Positions 5,158 through 9,160 of a stretch of DNA of 9,160 nt are shown piece after piece. Source of the DNA: Patescibacteria group bacterium UBA2100 (GTDB taxonomy: Bacteria > Patescibacteriota > Minisyncoccia > Phycocordibacterales > UBA2100); NCBI GenBank assembly GCA_002331185.1, contig DCYW01000026.1:1-9160 (forward strand), written 5' to 3'. The notes under the pieces were generated by a model that searched no databases, was not told where the DNA came from, and worked only from the letters and a program-made list of their open reading frames with translations. The position numbers and the translations under genes are program-made. Position 1 is the stretch's first letter. Each line of letters begins with the position of its first letter.

Positions 5158-5379
5158 ATGGCTACTATAAAAAAGCGAATTAATATCAGCGTCCCACGAA
5201 GTGTCGAAGATGCTATTGCTCGTTTAGCAAAGCGTGACCAACTACCACAAGCCACAAAAGCGGGGGAGTTATTACGTCTTGCAATAGAAATTGAGGAAGA
5301 TCAAATCTTCGATCGAATAGCTTCTGAGAGAGATACGAAGGGCTCTACATTTGTACCCCATACAAATGCGTGGTCATGA
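5158..5379 (+). CDS. ribbon-helix-helix antitoxin of a RelE-type system
   Basis: The product is 73 aa. Residues 5-13 (K-K-R-I-N-I-S-V-P) are the DNA-binding beta ribbon, followed by helices at about 15-25 and 31-48 in the order typical of RHH (CopG/RelB-like) proteins. The C-terminal third, which in this class wraps the toxin, is charged and less regular. It would dimerise, bind its own operator and neutralise the toxin encoded downstream. The stop codon overlaps the toxin ATG as ATGA, indicating translational coupling. ATG 5158 is the only good start. No Shine-Dalgarno is seen. Confidence 0.85.
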   Translation: MATIKKRINISVPRSVEDAIARLAKRDQLPQATKAGELLRLAIEIEEDQIFDRIASERDTKGSTFVPHTNAWS

Positions 5380-5651
5380 GGTATACGATTACGTACCATG
5401 AACACGTAGTGAGCGAAGATATACCAAAGCTCTCGGATGCTTGGAAAAAGAAGATACAAAATGCTATTGAGAAGAAAGTAATGGTATCACCTGAGATTTT
5501 CGGTAAGCCACTGCGACGTTCTCTCACGGGGTATCGTAAGTTGCGAGTTGGAGATTATCGCGTAATTTTCAGAATAGAAAAGAAACTAATAAAAGTTTTT
5601 GCTATTAAACACCGGTCTATTGTGTACACAAATATCGAGAATAGATTGTAA
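5376..5651 (+). CDS. RelE/ParE-family toxin
   Basis: The product is 91 aa from the ATG at 5376, the usual length for the family. The core of the RelE fold is clear: W-K-K-K-I-Q-N-A-I near residues 25-33, then P-L-R-R-S-L-T-G-Y-R-K-L-R-V-G-D-Y-R-V-I-F (about 48-68), then I-K-H-R-S-I-V-Y (about 77-84). R, Y and H residues in these blocks are those used by RelE-type ribosome-dependent mRNA endonucleases, but some close relatives are ParE gyrase poisons, so the target is not certain. The frame could also start at a GTG at 5370; the ATGA overlap with the antitoxin makes 5376 better. No Shine-Dalgarno is needed if translation is coupled. Confidence 0.88.
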   Translation: MRYTITYHEHVVSEDIPKLSDAWKKKIQNAIEKKVMVSPEIFGKPLRRSLTGYRKLRVGDYRVIFRIEKKLIKVFAIKHRSIVYTNIENRL

Positions 5652-5698
5652 TTTTATAAAAAAACGAAACTAATGGCAGGAATCAAGACATTTTTTGA

Positions 5699-5727
5699 TT
5701 TACAGAAGGGCTAATTTTGGGTATAGT
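5699..5727 (+). promoter_or_regulatory. promoter of tRNA-Ile
   Basis: TTTACA (5699-5704), 17 nt, TATAGT (5722-5727): each box is one base from consensus. The transcript would start near 5734, about 4 nt before the tRNA. Confidence 0.75.
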
Positions 5728-5737
5728 AGCTCCCATT

Positions 5738-5811
5738 GCGACTGTAGCTCAGGTGGTTAGAGCGTTCGACTGATAATCGAGAGGTCCCAGGTTCGAGTCC
5801 TGGCAGTCGCA
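5738..5811 (+). tRNA. tRNA-Ile (anticodon GAU)
   Basis: A complete cloverleaf: acceptor GCGACTG/CAGTCGC (7 bp, perfect), D arm GCTC/GAGC, anticodon stem TTCGA/TCGA(G) with loop CTGATAA (anticodon GAT), T arm CCAGG-TTCGAGT-CCTGG, discriminator A at 5811. CCA is not encoded (CAA follows), so it must be added by the CCA-adding enzyme. It stands alone 1.8 kb after the 16S gene, not in a 16S-23S spacer, where tRNA-Ile(GAU) often lies in other bacteria. Confidence 0.97.
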
Positions 5812-5917
5812 CAAACAACCACAAAACCTTACGCGCAGCGTTGGGTCAAATCCCTTCCATTCACACCCACACTAGGCTACTATTACTTACAGAGCGCTTA
5901 TCAGCGCTTATTCTATA

Positions 5918-5923
5918 TATACA
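5918..5923 (+). promoter_or_regulatory. -10-like box 7 nt before the hotdog gene
   Basis: TATACA (or the overlapping TATATA at 5914) precedes the ATG at 5931 by 7 nt. No -35 consensus is clear. A short direct repeat, AGCGCTTATC/AGCGCTTATT, lies just upstream at 5893-5912. No Shine-Dalgarno is present. Confidence 0.4.
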
Positions 5924-5930
5924 CATAACT

Positions 5931-6524
5931 ATGCCCGAAACACCTCATACACCAACAGAAGACGCTGAAACACCGCGTCCGTCAGAAACAATGATGGATT
6001 TTGCTGAAAGAGAGGGTAGGGATTTTCTTGCAGCTTACATAAACCACACGAAAGAACGATACCTGTCGGAGGGTGTCACTGTTGATAATTTCTGCTATTT
6101 CCCAGCACTAGATACTGAACCAAGCAAAGTTGAAATACAATACACCCCTATACGGTCACAGGAAGGACATGAAAGTATTACACACGGCGGTATCTCGCTT
6201 TTCATGATCGACTCCAGTTCTGGTGCTTTTGCCATGAGTGCAGGAAAACCCGATCAGGTCGCGATTACCGATGAGCACAGGGACGTTATATTTTCAGGGT
6301 CAGTACGTACTGGGATACCAACGCGAGTAGTCTCACGTGAAGCTACCGAAAGAGAGTTAAAGAAGGAAGATATGAATCAAGGATTAAATAAACGCCAAAT
6401 CTTAGTTTATACAGATGTCATACAAGGCGGGAAAGTACGCGTTACTGCGAAGACTATATGTACTCTTCTTACGAAGAAGTCGCTTGACCGAACTCGAAGA
6501 AGCAGATCAGATACAATCAACTAA
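5931..6524 (+). CDS. hotdog-fold protein, probable PaaI-like thioesterase
   Basis: The product is 197 aa. The central block H-G-G-I-S-L-F-M-I-D (residues 85-94) matches the hotdog 'HGG...D' motif at the start of the long hotdog helix, with D94 where PaaI-type thioesterases have their catalytic or helix-capping acid. Two later strands, S-G-S-V-R-T-G-I-P-T-R-V (about 117-128) and I-L-V-Y-T-D-V-I-Q-G-G-K-V-R-V (about 157-171), fit the remaining beta-sheet. Residues 1-20 are proline- and acid-rich and probably disordered. Enzymes of this group hydrolyse acyl-CoA thioesters; the substrate cannot be named. The ATG at 5931 is preferred over an upstream TTG at 5841, whose extra residues look non-protein-like. 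The stop lies 2 nt before the next gene. Confidence 0.65.
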   Translation: MPETPHTPTEDAETPRPSETMMDFAEREGRDFLAAYINHTKERYLSEGVTVDNFCYFPALDTEPSKVEIQYTPIRSQEGHESITHGGISLFMIDSSSGAFAMSAGKPDQVAITDEHRDVIFSGSVRTGIPTRVVSREATERELKKEDMNQGLNKRQILVYTDVIQGGKVRVTAKTICTLLTKKSLDRTRRSRSDTIN

Positions 6525-6526
6525 CC

Positions 6527-7522
6527 ATGGAATACCTCATAATCATAGTCCTCCTCGCATTTTCTGCATTGTTCTCAGGTCTTACTCTTGGTCTCATGAG
6601 TTGGGATCCACAAGAGCTCAAACGTAAAGCTGACGGTGGCGACGCCGATGCAGCAGAGCTCTATCCGATACGGCGTGATGGCAATTTCCTACTTACTACG
6701 CTTCTTATTGGGAACGTACTGGTAAACGCAGTACTCTCGATTTTCCTTGGATCAATTACGACTGGTGTTATCGCCGTAGTGTTAGCGACGGTACTTATTG
6801 TTGCGTTTGGAGAAATTTTACCTCAAGCTGCATTTAACCGTGATGGAATTTACTTAGGTGCACGTTTTGCCTGGCTAGTACGGATTTTTATGTTTATCTT
6901 GTATCCAATAGCAAAGCCGGTTAGTTGGACACTCGACAAAGTGCTTGGCACTGAACTGCCCAATGTCTATTCAAAACAAGAACTCATGAAAATAATCGAG
7001 GAGCACGAAGACGCACACGAAAGTGAGGTAGATGAAGATGAAGAAAGAATCATTAAAGGAGCACTAACATTTTCTGATAAAAAGGTAGAAGATATTATGA
7101 CTCCACGAACAGTGGTGCAGGCATTTGACGCTGACGCTATTATCGACGATGCGCTTTTGCAAGAAGTGCGTGATTCAGGCTTGTCTCGCTTTCCAGTGTT
7201 CGAAGAAGATATGGATTCTATTGTGGGGATGCTGTATACCTCACAGTTGATAGGAAAAGATAATCTCGGTGCACGTGTAGGCAACATTGCCTTTAAAGAA
7301 GTGCGGTTTATTCTTGAAGATGCGAGTCTCGATGATGCACTCCAGATGTTCTTAAAGACACGAAAGCATTTGAGTATTGTAAAAGATGAATTTGGTGGTA
7401 TGGCGGGAGTGCTTACTCTTGAAGATGTTCTCGAAGAGATTATCCGCACCGAAATTGTCGATGAGCGCGATCTCCACCCCGACATGCGAGCCTTCGCCAA
7501 GCAATCGCATAGCGATCAATAG
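6527..7522 (+). CDS. CNNM/CBS-domain membrane protein (HlyC/CorC family), possible Mg2+ transport
   Basis: The product is 331 aa. An N-terminal CNNM transmembrane domain (about 1-140) carries S-G-L-T-L-G-L-M-S at 17-25 and G-E-I-L-P-Q at 95-100, the marks of the family; Q100 stands where relatives usually have K or R. An acidic linker (about 158-173) leads to a CBS pair at about 188-245 and 253-308, with K-V-E-D-I-M-T-P-R at 186-194 and the ending G-V-L-T-L-E-D-V-L-E-E-I. The C-terminal CorC_HlyC domain found in many bacterial members is absent, so it resembles the short CNNM-type architecture. Members export or regulate Mg2+ at the inner membrane, with CBS domains binding adenine nucleotides. 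It begins 2 nt after the hotdog gene and so is probably coupled; TACAAT 9 nt before its ATG could add a promoter. Confidence 0.93.
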   Translation: MEYLIIIVLLAFSALFSGLTLGLMSWDPQELKRKADGGDADAAELYPIRRDGNFLLTTLLIGNVLVNAVLSIFLGSITTGVIAVVLATVLIVAFGEILPQAAFNRDGIYLGARFAWLVRIFMFILYPIAKPVSWTLDKVLGTELPNVYSKQELMKIIEEHEDAHESEVDEDEERIIKGALTFSDKKVEDIMTPRTVVQAFDADAIIDDALLQEVRDSGLSRFPVFEEDMDSIVGMLYTSQLIGKDNLGARVGNIAFKEVRFILEDASLDDALQMFLKTRKHLSIVKDEFGGMAGVLTLEDVLEEIIRTEIVDERDLHPDMRAFAKQSHSDQ

Positions 7523-7537
7523 GAATGGAGCAATAGA

Positions 7538-7572
7538 AACTCCCCGAACCAAACTGGTACGGGGAGTTTTTT
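7538..7572 (+). terminator. intrinsic terminator after the CNNM gene
   Basis: AACTCCCCG (7538-7546) pairs with CGGGGAGTT (7560-7568), extended past an A-A mismatch by ACC/GGT, and leads into TTTTTT (7567-7572). It starts 16 nt after the CNNM stop. On the minus strand, where the YfiH-like gene also ends, the T-run is only three long, so rightward termination is favoured. Confidence 0.9.
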
Positions 7573-7587
7573 CGTCGAAGAACAATA

Positions 7588-8430
7588 CTAGTAACGATGC
7601 ACCAGAACGAGATTCCGTTGCTTGAGTGCAGTTTTATTATCGGAACTCCGACGAGCGCTTGCCCAGCAAAACTCTCCTGAAGCCGTATACTCACGATAGG
7701 TGTCGATGCCGTCTGAAGCAATTTGGCTTTTTGGAACGCCGCGTTCAATCGCTTGCCCTGCAATTACCGCATGCATATCCAGTTCGCCGCTACGGCGATC
7801 AAGAATAGCGAATGGGTAATTGGCACATTCTTCCAGCAAACTCTGGTTATACTTACCATACTCAGGATGGTTTGCTGGATGAAGAAAGCCAGTACGGATT
7901 CCACAAAAGGTAAAAATTCGAATATCTCTTGGCAAAATACCCCTGTTGCGGAATATATCCAGTGCTGCATCGATGACGCTGTCATGCTTACGTGAAGATC
8001 GTCGATTGAGCAGACGTTCTCTATCAAAAAGACTATCGCGTGCAGCATGAAAGCACACCGTGCAGTCTTTGTTCTTACGATCCCACATCACACATGTATG
8101 ACAATCGGCTGACGTTATCGCAAACGCCTCGCCGCTTTGGATAACAGCTCCATCAGCAAAACATTTACCCATAACGATTGTTTTGAATCGGGATATTTCC
8201 TCGCTGAATGCAAAACTTGGAGCAATTTCCGCATTTGCGTTTGTGGGAATGGGCATCCATACACGCGATATGCCTCGCGGTAGTATCGAAAAAATCTTAT
8301 TGAAGGTTTCAGGCTGTTTTCGATCGATAGCCCAATTTTTCTTACCGCGTATGCCATAGCAATCGACTGATGCTTTCCCACAGATTGTTGTTGATGTGAG
8401 TGGCTCGTGCAAACGTACAACTTGTGGCAT
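7588..8430 (-). CDS. divergent YfiH/PgeF-family (laccase-domain) protein
   Basis: The product is 280 aa, near the family's usual length. Family blocks appear in order: A-D-G-A-V-I (92-97), T-S-A-D-C (106-110), C-F-H-A-A-R-D-S (126-133, in place of the usual HAGW), and L-D-M-H-A-V-I-A-G-Q-A-I-E-R-G-V (217-232, the 'LDL..a...QL...GV' block), then R-Y at the end. C110 and H128 match the last two Zn/Cu ligands in spacing; the first ligand, a His in a Q-V-H-G-like segment before A-D-G, is not visible (the segment reads I-V-M-G-K-C, so C90 may substitute). Characterised members act on purine nucleosides or in peptidoglycan editing. Activity here is uncertain because of the altered metal site. It follows the transferase-like gene by 70 nt on the same strand. 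Confidence 0.72.
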   Translation of the reverse strand: MPQVVRLHEPLTSTTICGKASVDCYGIRGKKNWAIDRKQPETFNKIFSILPRGISRVWMPIPTNANAEIAPSFAFSEEISRFKTIVMGKCFADGAVIQSGEAFAITSADCHTCVMWDRKNKDCTVCFHAARDSLFDRERLLNRRSSRKHDSVIDAALDIFRNRGILPRDIRIFTFCGIRTGFLHPANHPEYGKYNQSLLEECANYPFAILDRRSGELDMHAVIAGQAIERGVPKSQIASDGIDTYREYTASGEFCWASARRSSDNKTALKQRNLVLVHRY

Positions 8431-8436
8431 TACACT

Positions 8437-8442
8437 CTCCTT
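8437..8442 (-). promoter_or_regulatory. canonical Shine-Dalgarno of the YfiH-like gene
   Basis: On the minus strand AAGGAG is followed by 6 nt (AGTGTA) and the ATG at 8430. It is the only strong Shine-Dalgarno found among the CDS of this window, and stands out because the 16S tail here lacks the complementary CCTCC. Confidence 0.8.
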
Positions 8443-8452
8443 TCTTTGTTAC

Positions 8453-8466
8453 GTCTCTTTCGAGAC
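8453..8466 (-). other. small hairpin with GAAA loop between the two minus-strand genes
   Basis: On the minus strand GTCTC-GAAA-GAGAC forms a 5-bp stem capped by a stable GNRA loop, 10 nt before the Shine-Dalgarno. It has no T-run. It may shield the mRNA or affect initiation. Confidence 0.35.
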
Positions 8467-8500
8467 TCTGTGGGTCATTCTGCCACAACAGGAGTATATA

Positions 8501-9160
8501 TTAAAGGTCAAAATAGTTATTTTTATCTGCTTTAAATTCATCAGTGCCGTCTATTAAATCGAGATGGTCATTATGTATACGACTTTTTACCTCACGATTA
8601 TTTTTGTCTTGGAGCCATTTTTTCCCGTCCCAAAACTCTAAATTCGAGAAGTTTGTTTTGTATCGCGATTTATCACCGTATGCGGTGCCGATATAAAAGT
8701 GCTTTTTCCCTTCCTTTTTTGCAACAGACGCCTCGTTAAGTAAGAACCACATACCAAACGAACTCTTTGCAAACTCTGGTGCATAAAAATAAAACCATAC
8801 ATGCGTCATATCTTTGTCAGCTGCAAGAAATACATAGCCTGCCAACGTGTCTCCATTTTCGTAAGATACAATATGCGTTAATGCGTCTTCTTCTAGTATA
8901 TGATCCAAGCGCCCTGTTGGCATGGCGTGAGCACCATGATGTGTTTCAAAGTAAGTAAGGCAGAACTCTTTAAAGTCTTGGTTCATCTCGAAATCTTTCT
9001 TTGCGTACACCGTACGTGTGAACGCATCTTCGTGCGCACGAAGCACTCGACGGTTTTCACTATTTGGTTCCCATTGTTGTACTTCAATACGAGAACTGCG
9101 AGCCATATAAAAAGTATTCCAAATATCTTCTGAGCCAGAGTAGGGGAGGTATCCTTTTTC
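8501..9160 (-). CDS. arginyl/leucyl-tRNA-protein transferase-like protein, 5' end outside the window
   Basis: The frame stays open from the TAA at 8501 to the right edge (219 codons). The residues before the Met at 9106 read G-Y-L-P-Y-S...F-Y, directly followed by M-A-R-S-S-R and E-N-R-R, a run that matches the middle of ATE1/Bpt-type transferases; so the Met at 9106 is internal. The C-terminal part has the GNAT-like block of the family: A-G-Y-V-F-L, then W-F-Y-F-Y-A-P-E-F-A-K-S-S-F-G, then K-K-H-F-Y-I-G-T-A-Y and R-Y-K-T-N-F, corresponding to the K-M-x-Y-K-x-x-F block. These enzymes move an amino acid from aminoacyl-tRNA to a protein N-terminus, marking it for degradation in the N-degron pathway. 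Donor and target cannot be told here. It is probably cotranscribed with the YfiH-like gene. Confidence 0.75.
   Translation of the reverse strand, partial: EKGYLPYSGSEDIWNTFYMARSSRIEVQQWEPNSENRRVLRAHEDAFTRTVYAKKDFEMNQDFKEFCLTYFETHHGAHAMPTGRLDHILEEDALTHIVSYENGDTLAGYVFLAADKDMTHVWFYFYAPEFAKSSFGMWFLLNEASVAKKEGKKHFYIGTAYGDKSRYKTNFSNLEFWDGKKWLQDKNNREVKSRIHNDHLDLIDGTDEFKADKNNYFDL

Noticed and set aside
5841..5930. TTG at 5841 as start of the hotdog gene
   Set aside because: The extra 30 residues are unlike the protein, and ATG 5931 has a better upstream context.
6967..7500. 177-codon minus-strand frame within the CNNM gene
   Set aside because: Serine-rich antisense shadow of a clear membrane protein gene.
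9104..9106. ATG at 9106 as the start of the transferase-like gene, with AATACT 7 nt upstream
   Set aside because: The frame is open to the window edge and its upstream residues match the family, so this Met is internal and the box is coincidental. This also shows that single -10-like matches can mislead.
1..9160. CRISPR array or insertion sequence
   Set aside because: No regularly spaced repeats, no transposase frame and no paired terminal repeats with target duplication were seen.

Overview
The window most likely comes from a small-genome bacterium of the Candidate Phyla Radiation (Patescibacteria), probably Parcubacteria-like. The evidence is a divergent 16S rRNA gene of about 1,460 nt once its intron is removed, 16S signature bases (A921/U1396), an intron with a homing endonuclease in the 16S, no 23S or 5S beside it, short genes and short gaps. 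The lineage is inferred from sequence character; no tree was made.

Layout. 1-721: a small membrane protein gene (+) and a hairpin-rich convergent gap. 722-1195: a second membrane protein gene (-). 1200-1572: the rRNA promoter and a leader with several hairpins. 1573-3914: the 16S gene, split between E. coli positions 1399 and 1400 by an 883-nt intron that encodes a one-motif LAGLIDADG endonuclease. 3915-4348: a trailer, a strong terminator, and three more hairpins; no 23S follows. 4346-5110: one doubtful small ORF (-) and a mostly non-coding stretch with remnants of at least one, perhaps two, decayed genes. 5121-5651: a RHH antitoxin/RelE toxin operon with its own promoter-operator. 5699-5811: tRNA-Ile(GAU) with a good promoter. 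5931-7522: a hotdog-fold (thioesterase-like) gene followed 2 nt later by a CNNM/CBS (HlyC/CorC-type) membrane protein gene, closed by a terminator. 7588-9160 (-): an arginyl/leucyl-tRNA-protein transferase-like gene running off the right edge, then a divergent YfiH/PgeF (laccase-domain) gene.

The most striking theme is translation. The 16S decoding regions are intact or show compensated pair changes, but the 3' tail reads GGAUUCAUUCCGAU where GGAUCACCUCC is expected, so no anti-Shine-Dalgarno is visible. Most CDS starts here have no Shine-Dalgarno. Several have a -10-like box ending 6-9 nt before the ATG, the spacing expected for leaderless mRNAs. The best cases are the endonuclease inside the intron (TGATATAAT, 7 nt, ATG) and the antitoxin (TTGATA-17-TACACT, 8 nt, ATG). 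One gene, the YfiH homologue, has a textbook AAGGAG and is the exception to explain. The intron is also odd: its junctions do not show the U/terminal-G signature of group I introns, group II ends, or a bulge-helix-bulge motif.
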